64,000 nt of DNA from Chlorops oryzae (lineage: Eukaryota > Arthropoda > Insecta > Diptera > Chloropidae). The DNA is taken from positions 16,092,785-16,156,784 of the forward strand of contig CM035808.1 in the NCBI GenBank assembly GCA_020466095.1, written 5' to 3'. Under the pieces are notes generated by a model. It was given only the letters and a program-made list of their open reading frames with translations. It searched no databases and had not been told where the DNA came from. The stretch's first letter is position 1. Each line of letters begins with the position of its first letter. The translations under genes were made by a program, and so were the position numbers. Shown here piece by piece: positions 1 through 12,461 of this stretch.

Positions 1-502
1 ATTCGATGTTTTTTATTCACGTAAAAATATATGCCATAGAAAGATATCTAATGGTCTATGTATCTAAAAGGCATATCACTCGTAGCATGTTCTGCTGAGA
101 ATCACTATTTTCAGCAGTAAAAACACAGCTCATATATCACAGGGACGACATGCCAAGGCATGGGCGTTAGCACAGTGTCGGTTTGAAGGCATTGATTGAG
201 GTATTCTGAAAACATTTTCAATTTATCATGATATATAATGACCACAAATTATTTACAATACGTTCTAACAAAAATTTTCACTCTAATTCAATTTCCTTGT
301 GTTGATTAACAAATGATCTGCGCCCTCCAGATCCAAAAGGCCTAAGATGAAATCCCGCCCTGTATATTGAGTTTCCAAATTGTGGCTCTGAAACATATTA
401 TCTGCGTAAATATGTTGCCTCATATAATTTACCAAGCCATGGAATTGCCAGCAAGGTCTGCTGGCGTTGACGATATTAAGTCACTCCTTCACCTAGTTGT
501 GC

Positions 503-552
<50 letters not shown>

Positions 553-3249
553 AAAACAGAAACGAGGAGTGAGAGGGAGAAGTTTACATGAATAAATGTA
601 CATTTGCTTGGCTAAATAACTGTAAGGCAAATATAAATATAGTTTCGTCTAGAAACATCCGTACAAAAATGCGGCTTGTGCGAATAAAATTCGCATGAAG
701 TAATCGTGTATAGAGTTTAGACACTTTCTGGAAGCATATTAGTTGCGTAGCACACTGATAACATTATAGCCATTGCCGTAAAAACAGAGTCCGAACTACT
801 TACGAAGCATTGCTAAGTTTATGGGTACCTATGGAAAGTGAACTTTGAAAGTAAACTTGCGTGCTTTGTCCTTACGTGCGAAAAACAATGACTGTCAGTT
901 GAGGTTGCAGCAACATTCTTGATAAACATTAGAGAATAGATAATAATCGTATGTATTTATGTGTATAGAAGAGTTTTGCGTTAGTAGTGAAAGTTTATAC
1001 AGACCTTTAACGTATGTACATAGATACTGCGCTTCGTTCTCTCGCATTATCCGACTCATGCCATCCATAAATATGTTGAGCTACAAATGTGAATGTGAAG
1101 CATTCCTTGGTTTGCAAAATAGTATTATGGCTTTCATTTTTCGGACAATTACATCAAAAATTCTGCTTCAAAATAAAACAAACAAAAAAACCTTTTCGCA
1201 TTTGAGCATGATAAAATTTTATATTGCGATTTGGCTGGAGTTGGTGTTGCTCTTTACGAAATTAAAATGTATTCCTTGTCCAAAAATGTTCATTCAAAAA
1301 TATTCATATTTGAAAAAAATGTAACTGGGTAAATTGTTCTGCTTCATCCACAAAATAAGGAATTTTAAAATAAATATGAAATTCCAATGAGACGTAAGGA
1401 TATTAAAATGTGAGCCAAAAAGTTGGACCCCTAAGTCTACTAGTCTGATGAACGTCTTAAAGTTCTATTCCATAGATTGTCCAAATGGTCTTTCTAAAAG
1501 TTTAAAATCTTAGGTTTAATTATTCTAGAGTTTTTGGGCTTTAAACAAAACATCCTTTCCATTAAATGCTATAAGACAAATCGCTGGCAGCTCAAAAACT
1601 TTCGTCTTCTTAAATTTGTACCGGCAAGAATTTTCAAGTCTGATAAAATTTTCTTATTAGTTACCTGCAAGTTCGCACAATAAAGCACAGAGAACCCCAC
1701 CCGACCGGCGCTATGCTCCATTTGTTTTGATTTCTATTCATACCGTGAAGTTATGACATGTTTACCGCATTATGTGTATAGCCCTTGTATGAAGGACGAG
1801 CGAAGTAAGTCGCTGTCGAAGCATTGTGTCGTGGACGTGACACAAATTGAATATCAAATTTCATCAATAAAAATGATGCCAATGTGAAATGGAGAGCTCC
1901 GTTCGTTTCACAGACGACGACTCGATGTCTGTGGGTTAGAGGCAGTGGAGTATATTGTTCGTTCCGACAAAACGTTCTTTCCGAAATTGCTTTTAAACTT
2001 TTTTTTTTAAGCTTCTTAAAAACATAGTGAAATGTCACTATTTTGTGTTAAAAAAAAAAAAACGAAAACCTCTCCTCTCCGCGACGTGCTCTATTAGCAA
2101 TGACGGTACCGTTATACCGCCATAAAACCGAAACTTCAATAGCATAAATTAATTTATGAACTTTTCTACCTGTGCTTTCGTTGGTTAAATCAAGAATGCG
2201 ATCATTACGAGCAGTGTTAGACCATTCAATTCAATTCAATTTAATTCAATGGGCGATGCTGACACGTTCCATCAGCCGGAATTCACTTTGCACTTTCAGA
2301 AAAGCATAAAATTTTATTCTCGACGCTAAAGATTCACACTCGCGATTCTCATTACTCTTCGGCGAAAGTGTTGCCCAAGGATTTAGTACGCTTTTAACAG
2401 GTTTTACAACCCTTATTACCGCACCTGCAGCATAGGTACACCTGGGGCCATGAGCTAGCACGTTTGCACGTAGTGCAGGCGTATCGACGTCTACACGATG
2501 GCTTATAGTTTGCATGCATGTGGATTCGGGGTGTTCGGTGTAAGGTGTTTACTGTTGTTGTAGTGTTGAAAAATTACCAAATTTATGGCTCCAATGCAAA
2601 CACGTGCTCCTAACGAATGCGAACATAAGACCGCTGAGAATATAGGACGCCCATTTTTTTGTCATGTTATCGAAGCTACACCTATAGGAAAAAGGATTCT
2701 TGTTGTTGTTGTTGTTGTTTTCTCATTTTATTTTCTGAAAATACATTTTGTTTGCAGCAAACGATTTCTACTTAAGGGTTAAGGCACGTTGGGTTAAGGG
2801 TTTTGTATTCGATGAAAAGTGAAATTCTGTTGTGTGCATGAATGGCTTCATATTGGTTGAGGGTGTGTGTGTGTGTTTGTGTGTTTGCGTGTTTGCCTGT
2901 GTGTTTTGTTTTCCTACAAAATTAGTTGTCATATTTTTTAGCTTGAAAAACCATTAGTGGAACTTATAAAATAAAGTTTAAAGGTCGCACACGTGTGGAA
3001 AATAAGCTAAGGAAGCCATTTTTATTTAGAGAGTAACCTGTTTTGCTCTTTTACACAGGAAAAAGTTTCGAAATATGAGAAATTTTTCTTGGGAAAATGA
3101 TATGCACAGTTTTTGGTCATTAGGTAGAGATGCTGGAACCTTTCCCAGTTACGTACACAGTTGCCATTACCTTTTGCCACAAAAAATTAATTTCAATTAA
3201 AAAAGTAATATTTTTTGGGTATATTTTTTATAATGTAGGCACTGTGTAG
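1..3249. other. Non-coding A+T-rich stretch, no gene seen
   Basis: I see no frame with coding character. The stretch holds a (CA)n microsatellite near 508-551, poly-A/T runs, a GTT-repeat near 2700-2720 and a GT-rich run near 2863-2910. The open frames at 959-1324 (+), 1751-2038 (-) and 2246-2515 (-) have no recognisable domain and no splice or start context. A small perfect hairpin (CATGCC-AA-GGCATG) lies near 150. Intron or intergenic DNA is the simplest reading. Confidence 0.7.
508..551. repeat. (CA)n microsatellite
   Basis: A run of about 21 uninterrupted CA units. It creates an artificial His/Thr repeat in an overlapping frame, which is not a protein. Confidence 0.95.
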
Positions 3250-3650
3250 AGCCTGAAATACACTATAGAGTTTTTTACATCGAGAAAAGTATGTAGAGTG
3301 TAGAGAATGTACCATTGTTGAATGTATACACTGAAGACCGTCTCTGCAATTCTAAAGCTATACGTACGGCTGCCGTCGACATATATAGAGTAGAGCTCTA
3401 CTATGTGCTCCACGACTACATACAATGCCAAAGAAATTTTCTCTACTGTAGAATCGTAGAGGAAACATTCTTCTGGCTGTCTAAATAGCCATGGAGCACA
3501 TAGAAGAGCTCTACTCTAAATATTTCGACGGCAGCTCCACGTGGAGCTGTAGAATTTTAGAGAATATCTCCAGTGTTCACAACAAAGGTAGATTCTCTAC
3601 ACTCTACAATATTTTCTCTACGTAAGAAACTCTATAGTGGATTTCAGACT
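3250..3650. mobile_element. Long-arm inverted-repeat MITE, PIF/Harbinger-like ends
   Basis: The left arm (about 3250-3415) and right arm (about 3490-3650) are imperfect inverted copies of each other over roughly 160 bp. They share segments such as CACTATAGAGTTT, TGTAGAGTGTAGAGAAT, AGAGTAGAGCTCT and CTATGTGCTCCA. The ends read AG(C/T)CTGAAAT inward. The flanks are TAG on the left and TAA on the right, an imperfect match to the 3-bp duplication of the PIF/Harbinger superfamily. There is no coding capacity. Bases 10 to 17 of the terminus (TCCACTAT) resemble the nested MITE at 20691-20940, so the two may be related families. The superfamily assignment is inference. Confidence 0.65.
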
Positions 3651-3651
3651 T

Positions 3652-4381
3652 AACGAGGGGATATTACGTTTGTCCCTACGGATACAACTTCTTAAATTCA
3701 GGGAGATATTAAGTAGTAATGAAATCTTCCAGAATTGACGTGATTAGACCTCTTTAGAGCTACCAACCTCTCATGCTATTTTTTGACTTATTGCGGAAGC
3801 CTCAAATGTCAATTCTTTAATTAGAAAAATTGAGAGCTCTAGAAAATTATTTCTACATGAAAGGTCGTAAACCTGGTTTAACTCTCTTGTAGACTATCAT
3901 ATGAAAGTTTAAACCTTCAAATAGTTTAAATTAGGTTGGAGACTATGAGCCGAAGAGTTTATAAGAGAAGTGGATGCAAGCAATGCCGAAGTTTATTGGT
4001 GAGCATGGCCTGAAGGCGAATTTATAAAAACCCCAGCGGGAATTTGTATAAGGCCTTAAAACATACATGATTTTAAGAAAAAACGTTATATACGATATAT
4101 TTATATGAATTCAAAAAAAAACGGAATGCAATAGATGATGGATAGAAAAGTTAGGTGTCATCACTTAAACATTGTTTTGTGCATTGAAAAAGTAAGGGAA
4201 AATAGAAGGATTATTTAAAAAATCGTGATAATAAATTACATGCTGCTTGCAGAAGCGATGAGCCGCTACACATTTCGTAGACGGCAGGCGGTAATGCATA
4301 CGACCTCATATACCATCCTAGTATACATTTGTTCGAGCGTGGTCGTTTTGCAGAGCGAACACCTACCACCACCAATCACCT
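3652..4381. other. Non-coding stretch
   Basis: No gene is seen. Between about 3945 and 4060 there is a loose recurrence of GAA(G)TTTATA-type words, too degenerate to define a unit. A frame at 4225-4488 overlaps the tandem repeat that follows and is not credible as a gene. Confidence 0.6.
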
Positions 4382-4498
4382 ACAATCTCGTATACTTTGT
4401 AAGCTATTGGCAGGCAGGTCGCTTACAGTCTCGTATACTTTGTAAGCTATTGGTAGGCAGGTCGCTTACAGTCTCGTATACTTTGTAAGCGGTAGGCA
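4382..4498. repeat. 43-bp tandem repeat, 2.7 copies
   Basis: Units begin at 4382, 4425 and 4468, exactly 43 bp apart, each starting ACA(A/G)TCTCGTATACTTTG and continuing TAAGCTATTGG(C/T)AGGCAGG. The first two units differ at only a couple of positions; the third is truncated after TAAGC and runs into GGTAGGCAC. The near identity points to a recent minisatellite expansion. No function can be assigned. Confidence 0.9.
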
Positions 4499-7386
4499 CT
4501 GTTCGCCGCTGGGTAATGCAATACGGAAGGCCTTACATTTCCTATGACATTGCCGTATTAAAAATAATATGTTATTCGATCAATAAATATTCTTTTTTGC
4601 CTTACTATGCCTTACATTTTCCCGATGGGAACTGATTTCTCTGTTAAAAAAAAAAAAACAAAAACCGAGTCCAAATAATTAACTATGTGTCGGATATCGT
4701 GTTAATGATTTGCTCTTATCCCCTAACTTTTTTTATGTTGAACACACGCACACAAAGCCGTTCACATAAACCAAATATGCTCAACTAAATTTAAAATACT
4801 TTCATTAAAATTTATAGAGGATTTTAACAAAAAACTCAAAATTTGAAGTACATACTTATTTACATTCATTACCTATTTATTTAATTTATTTGTTTAGTTT
4901 GTTTTTATTTTTTTATATTTTTTTTTTTTTTATAAAAAATGTGAATTGAGATATTCAGCTTAGCACAGCCCGTAGCTTTTTGTGCTATTTTTCATTTTAT
5001 ATTTTTCAAATTTAAAATTTTTTTTCATGGAAAAACTTTAATCCTTTAAGTAAGTGTACACAATTCGAACGTAAAATTTTCGATAAGTCAAAATAGAATT
5101 ATGCTAGATACAATAGCACTTTGCGATGGTTTCTTTCAGCTTAAAATGCACTCGAATGTTTTGGAATACAAAAGCTTTGAAAACACACGAATATAAGCAC
5201 TAGAAATACTCAAAAAGTGATTTTAAAGGCTTGACCGTAATGATCGCATCAGAGGGTCAAAATATTGATCCGAAGTTCAGTTTGTTCTGATTTACATGCA
5301 GAAATCTTTCTTTATCTGCTCTTCGCTTAGTATGTGAGTGAACCGAAAAGGAGGAGAAAACAGGGGAAGAAGAATAGAGACTTCCCAAAGACCTGTCATT
5401 CTCCTCTATGAACTGAAGCATTATCGAACAAAAATTTTTGTGTCTTAGCCGTAAAAATATTTACGAAAGCCAAAATTACAATTAAAATAGAAAGCAGAAA
5501 ATTCTTTCTCAAAAGCTTTTAGTAAATTTTAAGAAGGCTTTTGAAATGTTGAGTGTATGTTCATTTCAAGTTATATTCGAATTCATTCTGTACAGCAAAA
5601 ATTTATGAATTGGAGCAAAACCAACTGAAGCGGCTTTGGTACAATATGAAAAGTGCCCAAAAAAGTATGCAACAAAAAATTTGAGGCTAACAGAAAACTT
5701 TGTAAAAATAATTTGTGTTCTCTATTTTGGCGAAAGCATAGACAAAAAGGAGAAGAAAACACAGTCTTGGTTGAATTTTTCGTTTGAAAACGAGAAAAAT
5801 GCTTTGTGGCAAGGCGATTTGTTAAGGTTTTTTTTTTTTTTTTGTTTGAGGTTGTTGCGATAAATGTTTGCGGTCAAAGTTTGCGGCTTGTGAATTCCTT
5901 TTTTAATCGTAGTCCTAAATGCATGTTTCTTGGGTATTTATCATTCTCATTTTTGCGTGCCATACCTGTTCGGATGCATTCGGAGTGTTCGGAGCATTCA
6001 CAAAACAAAAAAAAAAAGCTACTAATTACCGCTTTTATCACTTAAATCACACATGATTAACGATGGCAATTAATTATTTTGCTTGCTTATATCTGGCTCG
6101 TTTTTGCGGTGATTTGCACTTTTCACACAGCTCAATGAAAAACATGAAAATGAGCAGCAAAATTAAAATGTTAAAGCTCGCAAGCACGTTGGCAAATGTG
6201 CGCCTGTGTGTGTATTAGTGCCCCTAAGGATACGTTTCTGAAAAGATAGACCGTAGGCCGTAAATTGGGAGTAAAAAAAAAGGGCAACTCAGCAACAAAA
6301 GATGCGTTTATCACATACAAATACAAACATACACACGCATACATAGTTGTGTATAAACAAAAGTGCACAAAAAAGTTAAGTTTTTCTTTATACCGTACTT
6401 CAATGGCGATGTTCAATTGGCTGTCGGAATTGTTTGTATATGATGCATGGTTGTGTAACAGCACGATAGCTCACATATACATACGTACGTATTCGACTGG
6501 CTCTGCTGATCTCGTATAAGTGATAAATTATAAGTTTTCATGCCAGAATTGTGCACCAGTAAAGCATATTAATTGCACGGCTCGAAGCGTACTTATGCCC
6601 AAAAGGCATTTCGTTCAACCAATAACCTCGATATCTCGTTCACATGAGGCAATTAATTAATTTATGACACTTGCGCCCCACCGAAAATACATTCCTACAA
6701 GCAGCACCGACCACATAAGAACGAGACTTCGGATTCCAAAGAGATATTACGGTTCGAAACGCTTTCGGCGGACTGCGCTTTTGGTTTCAGCGGCGGCGTC
6801 ACAGACATTTTGTGGGCGTTCATGGCTTTCTCGTTTCTTGCGATGTTTTGTCAGTCGTCTTGTTTCACAAGAGAACTGAACGTCTGAACGTCATGGTGCT
6901 GTAAGGATTCGAGGAGTGAACTGATGCGAAATTGCCAGAAGCTTAAATTAGTTCATACTAAAAGAGTTTAAGGACATCTAAGGAGAACAGCAGAAGTGCA
7001 ATGAGTTCGATGAAGGAATTGATTTCAAGATAAATGTCAAACCCCGAAAAAGTTAAACAAAATATCTTGACCAAATTTATGGATGACATTTTGCACATTG
7101 TAAAGAGAAGCAGACGAAAAAATGTCTTTCATTAGAATATTTGCCAAAAATTATCGAAAGTATGGACAAGATTCAACATTGCGATAGACGAAGAATTTAA
7201 ATTGCATATAAATTGAGGAATACATAAAAATCGACAAATACGATAAACACACTGCAATAAGCCATTTTGAGTGCCCGGGGAGATAACCAAGAGAATTGTG
7301 GGAAGATACACCAAAAGCTCCTTGACGACTAGACTCAGTCGGCACAGATTTATTCTACAGCCTTCCTTGAGAATGTGAGTTATACA
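4499..7386. other. Non-coding A+T-rich stretch, no gene seen
   Basis: Homopolymer runs (for example 4640-4660, 4910-4935, 5828-5845) and weak open frames only. The frame at 6664-6879 (+) is in a slightly more complex sequence but has no recognisable domain, start context or splice site. Nothing else stands out. Confidence 0.65.
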
Positions 7387-7933
7387 TAATGTGACCAACA
7401 TTTTCGAAGAACGGAGCAGTACATTTGCGAAAAATTAAGACTAAAAAGCAGTACAATGCAGTACACAGGTTATTATTCATTAGTAAAAGCTTGAGTATAC
7501 AAATTTATTGCGTATTTTTAAAAGTTATACAAATAGAAATTGCTTTGCGAAATAGCTTCGCTCCATTTTAACTACTTTCAGGTTGATTTTCATTAATATC
7601 ATTTTCGTACTGGTTCACATTTGGTTTTTTTAAATCATATTTCTCCAAACTACCAATTTGCCTTAAAAGCGTCGGTTGTATTCTTAAAAAGTTAAAGAAG
7701 TCAATGCATTTGTAGCTTAAATTATATTTTGTGCTTAAAATACATTCCAAGGTTTGGACTTGTAAACGAGTTTTCTCAACTGTCCAAAGTTTATTAACAG
7801 CTGAAAAAACCCGCTCAGTGAAAAACAGTATAAACAGTAAAAAGAAGTACATTCAGCTGTACTGCGAAGTACGTAGTATATGGATTGAGAAAACAGTACT
7901 GTACTCCCAAAAACAGTACGGTTGGTCACATTA
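7387..7933 (-). mobile_element. Internally deleted hAT transposon with 8-bp TSD
   Basis: The element begins TAATGTGACCAAC and ends with the exact inverse GTTGGTCACATTA, a 13-bp perfect terminal inverted repeat. It is flanked by a perfect 8-bp direct duplication, GTTATACA, at 7379-7386 and 7934-7941, the size made by hAT transposases. Subterminal zones carry repeated GCAGTAC/GTACTGC words (left near 7415, 7449 and 7460; several between 7845 and 7920), as expected for hAT transposase-binding repeats. Inside, on the - strand, is a C-terminal piece of a hAT transposase. At 547 bp it lacks most of the transposase, so it is a non-autonomous deletion derivative. Confidence 0.85.
7568..7852 (-). pseudogene. 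hAT transposase C-terminal dimerisation-domain fragment
   Basis: This 94-codon frame, read right to left inside the hAT element, contains FTERVFSAVNKLWTVEKTRL followed by NLSYKCIDFFNFL and a GSLEKYD tail. That fits the C-terminal hAT dimerisation region, where an (S/T)ERVFS motif precedes a helical segment and a K-N-L repeat. The homology starts about residue 11; the first residues come from junction sequence, so the ATG is not native. The RNase-H-like catalytic part, the insertion domain and the BED zinc finger are absent. The frame is open to its natural stop. It cannot act alone, but the termini may still be mobilised in trans if a full-length relative exists. Confidence 0.75.
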
Positions 7934-7941
7934 GTTATACA

Positions 7942-8520
7942 GTCAACCTATGGAACAGGTTTTGTTTATTTTTTTAATCGTACCAACTGATATAAGTACC
8001 TTTATTGAAATAAAAAGAGGTCTTAATTATAGGTAAGTCCACAAAAAATCAAATAAATTGCTGCCATCAACATTTTATGAGATCTCGAATGTACCGAAGT
8101 CAAGAGGCGACAGAGGTATTTTTGCAGCATTAATCTTCTTATGCTATTAAATTATTTATTTTCTACCCGAAATTGGTACAGCATGTTTGAATACATTATC
8201 CTGAAGAGGTGTTCGTACGTTTCTCTATTTTTTTCCCCGCAAAAAGAAAAAAAGGGAACCTCTTAAAGCACAAAGCTCCTCTTTTCCAACCAAATGAAAT
8301 CCTATTAGCACATTCTGACACGTGATAATTATGGAGCGTGTAATTAATTTTATATTGCCTTAAGACATGTATATATTTATATATACACATACATTTTTAC
8401 TTTCATTGTGATGTAGCCCGAAGAAACAAAGATTATTTTGGGCCAACAGCCGTACGAAGATTGCTTACATCGCAGACACCATTGTTGACATCGTTGTCAG
8501 GACTTTCATCTTGATATCCC

Positions 8521-8582
<62 letters not shown>

Positions 8583-11500
8583 GGCAACGCGCCATTGTTT
8601 AATTCAAGAGGAAAAAAAAACTTGGCTTCTGACAATCGCCATCACTCGCACTCGAGTGTAAAAGAAAGCGATCACAGTTTGGGTCAAAAGCGTTAGAAGT
8701 ACTTTTGATTCTCTTGCTGGAATTTCCTATGCTCAATTCAAACGGAATTTCATAAAAGAAAAGTGGCTCATCATCTTGACGGAGCATTGGCTTAGTTCAA
8801 GGAGGCGCAAAAGGCATTCGAGCCGCTGTAGTTCCATGTAAATCGGCTTAAAATGTGCCGATGTATGTAGTTACTAGATGTGTGAGAAGGACATAGGTAA
8901 AGTCGAAGAAAATTTCCGAGGAAAAATCATGTTATTCACTTTTTAAGCTTCTTTTTATTTACTTTTCCCAATAAAGAAAAGTAAGAAAATTCCATCACCC
9001 TTCACTTGAGGCAATCAGGTATGTCAAAAAGTTAATTTTTGGGTTATTGGATCATTCTACTTTGACTCACAAAAATCCTCTTTTCAAATATTATTTTGTG
9101 AAAATGAATTCGCCCTCAAGTGGCAGTAGCCTGCGTTTAATTTCGAATAAAATAAAAAAATCACTTTAAGTTAGTATTTGGATTTTAAATCTGATAATTG
9201 ACAACTTTTTCTCACAATTATACAATAAATAGAAAACGACCTGTATAAGGCCTAAGAGTGGTGCCAGGACTATGACTCGCTTCAGACCACCTTCAGAAAA
9301 TGCTCTTATCCCATCTGCTTTACATATGTATAGATTTATATACATATGGGGCAAGACACGTTTTGAATGTTTCTTGAAGAAAAATTTCCGAACTTTTTGA
9401 AAAAAGTAATAAAAAGATTTTCTTCATAATGGAAAATAATCAAAATTTCTTATTTAAGTTTAAATTCTCGATTTTCTACGAGAGACCCAATTAAAAAAAA
9501 AAAATTTTTTTTTTAATTTCTTAAAAATACCTCAGGTCTTACTTTTAAAATGATGTACCTGTATATCAAAATGGGATCTACAAGTTCATAGACCGAGCGA
9601 GGTGAAGAGGGAAAGCGGCTTCCTCAATCCCAATTTTGTAAGCATCGGCAACAATTGTAGGTTCGCCATTAAATAGCATTTAAACAATTTTTTTTAAATG
9701 TTCTTCAATTTATATCCTTGCTTTAATTTCATTCTAAAGTCACATCTCTAAAGTATCCTAACACTTAAGGGCGTTTTAATAGAAAATACCACCGTACCTA
9801 AAGGGGAAATAGTTTCCAAACCGGGAATGCTTGCTTCATTCTCATCCCAAAGTGAGTGAAAAAAAAATCCATCGAAGAAAGAAGTAAGCGTCCTTCTTTC
9901 GAATTCCTAATAAAGGCTCTCATCGTAATCCGCACCAGGGCAACCCTTTTGGTGCAAGCAATATTCTACCAATGTCGTATTACATTTCAAGCAACAATTT
10001 TACACATAATAAAGACATTCTTAAGTACGAAATTACAAGCTTAAGGCACTCAACTTGAATGTAATATGATTAAACCTCAAAACCGAACTGATATAAAAAA
10101 AAAAAAGTTAGAAAAACTCCTCATACATATTTTCCGGCATCGGAATAAATAGACATGGGTCGCACGGACAGCGTGAGCAGAGCAGAGCAGAGAGAATAGA
10201 AAACACGAAGATAGCCAAAGCAAAATGAAGTTTTATATTCCAAATGGGTTTACGATGAAGACCCAAGAATGTCTAAGACATTTTAAAGGCCCGTTGTCAG
10301 TTGCAGAATTGGACTTGATTAAATTTTGAAGGCAATTTTCCACACGAAAGAACAGGAAAGACCAAAAGCAATTATCCATTCTATGATCGCAACATGCAAG
10401 ACAAATAACAGACAACAACAGCAACATGGGCAGTTGGATAAGTGCGAGTGAGGAAAAGTTTATACCTATAAAGTATCTACGCTAAGAAATTTGAAAAAGT
10501 AAGTGCTATTGACGTTAGTCTGTAGTCAAGCAGTCACAAATTTACCAATTACATGGTATGGGTGCGCCTCTAAATATGCTACAATTAAGTCAAAGTTGCT
10601 TTTATAAAGTCGTCGTCGTCGTTGTCGTTATCGGCCATTGTATGCAAACAGCTCTCGAACAAAGCGACTGGCTTTTTCCTCGTCGTCGAGCTTCGTCTGA
10701 CATTACTCAATTTAACGTAGAGCACTCATTTACGGTCTTCAGCCATAATAAATTAGAGAAGGGCGCGTCGTAAATTAAGGTGATTAAGGCACTCGTAACA
10801 CGATTTCATTTGAGTGCTGAGAGATTGTTTTGAAGCGAAATTTATAAAACGCTCTGCCTTTGTTCAAATGTACCTACACTGGAGTCTTTTTTGAGAGGAT
10901 ACTCGAAAAAAATGCGAGAAGCTTCATTTATTTCGTAGGAAGGTTTGCAAATTTAAAGAATCATAAATTAAGATCCTTCTTAACAAAACGATGTGAAAGA
11001 AAAAAATAATTATTTTTATATGATTTTCACGTTAAATTTTTAAATTTTCGTTTATTTATTAGCAAGCTGAACATTTGTGTTCCCGTTCGTTTTGCGCTGA
11101 TTTTCATTATGGCGATGATGATGATGATGAATCTCATTTATTTTGAAGGGGCTCTGTTCTGTTGACTCCATTTCTGATTTGCTCAAAATTTCATAAACTT
11201 CTTGGTAGCGGCAAAATATTCCGTCACCCGTCTCTTTTAACCCATTCATCGGCTAAAGACCATTAGAGGCTTCATTGTGTGCTGCTGCTCCTTGCAGTTT
11301 GGCTTAATGAAAATCTGAAATTAATCACAGTAAATTCTATGAGATGTTCTGTGCAGCTATCGGGTTGCCCATTATTCAATTTAATTTATTGCAAATTTTT
11401 GTAATTGAAATATGGCCGAAAATTTATCTTAATTTATATGGCAAACAAAAACTTGATTTTCTAAATTCTCTCGGTTTTTATTCAAAAGATCCAAAAGCTG

Positions 11501-12197
11501 CGAGGTATTTTGTTTCTCAATTTTTGTTTATTTTTGCTTTCAAAATATGAGCGAAAAAATAATGATGAATTATATAGCAATTAAAAAAAGCTTATAAAAA
11601 GCTTTTTGTACTTGGGTAGCGTATTATTGCTACCTGCTTTGACTATGTCTAAGAAGCTCTTTCAAAAAATTGAGGAGCTCTTGTAATATTCGTATTACAG
11701 ATATCTGTTTACAATGTGCTCACTAGCTTTGCGGCTTGTTACCCGAGAATATTTTATTTAGAAATTATTTTGGTAAAATATGAAAATTAAAATTCATATC
11801 AAAAATTAAAAGATAGCCAAATATAAAGAATGGATTGTTAAAGCTGTATATTAAAGTGTTTCTTTGCCTCGTTCGAAAGCTTGAATTTGCCATTGTCTTT
11901 GCACAGCTTGAGTCTTATGAAAATCAGAAGCCCTTAAAGCTTCGGTGTTAGTGATTGGTCACTTGAAAAGACGTGGCCACATATAGCAATATATATCACT
12001 AAAACTTTTTTTAAAAAGCTCTCACGTTTTTCAACATTCTTCACGTTGGCCTCATGATATGTGCCAAAAAACGATCAACCGATATTCTCCAAAAAGTTTC
12101 TCATACGCCGAGCTGTGCTTGCGACCGTCACAAAAAATTTTTTTTTTCTGTTTGGGCTTCGTTTAAAGGGATCATAGCTTTCGTTTTACAAATTTCT
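7942..12197. other. Non-coding stretch with (CT)n microsatellite
   Basis: No gene is seen. It includes the (CT)n repeat at 8520-8576, an A12T10 palindromic run at 9493-9514, an AGCAG-rich patch near 10165-10190, GTC repeats near 10608-10630 and a GAT repeat near 11112-11130. Open frames here are short and without domains. Confidence 0.65.
8520..8576. repeat. (CT)n microsatellite
   Basis: About 28 CT units with a single GCT interruption near the left end. The Ser/Leu-repeat frame over it is an artefact. Confidence 0.95.
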
Positions 12198-12199
12198 TA

Positions 12200-12459
12200 C
12201 ACAGAGCGAAAAATTTCATCTAAAAATAAGAAGATTTCCGTCTAAAAAAGCTTTGAGAAACGAGAGAGTGCCAGGGAAAAAATTGACGAAATATTCACTA
12301 GAAAATCTTCTTATTTTTATCTTGAATTTTATCTTAATTTTATTGAAAAGGAATTCTCAATAAAATTAATAAAATTGTTGGAGAAAAACTATAGAGAATT
12401 CTTCTTAAATTTGTTCTAATTTATAGAGTAATTACTTTATGTGGTCTTTTCGCTCTGTG
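12200..12459. mobile_element. Candidate Tc1/mariner-type MITE, TA-flanked
   Basis: The left end reads CACAGAGCGAAAA and the right end TTTTCGCTCTGTG, an exact 13-bp inverted repeat. The dinucleotide TA lies immediately outside both ends (12198-12199 and 12460-12461), as for Tc1/mariner target duplications. The 260-bp interior is A+T-rich, including several AATTTTATT words, with no coding capacity. The short arms make this less certain than the other elements listed. Confidence 0.5.
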
Positions 12460-12461
12460 TA

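Noticed and set aside
7151..7345. Minus-strand frame with LGYLPGHSKW resembling a LINE RNase H motif
   Set aside because: Only a few residues resemble the motif; the surrounding sequence does not.
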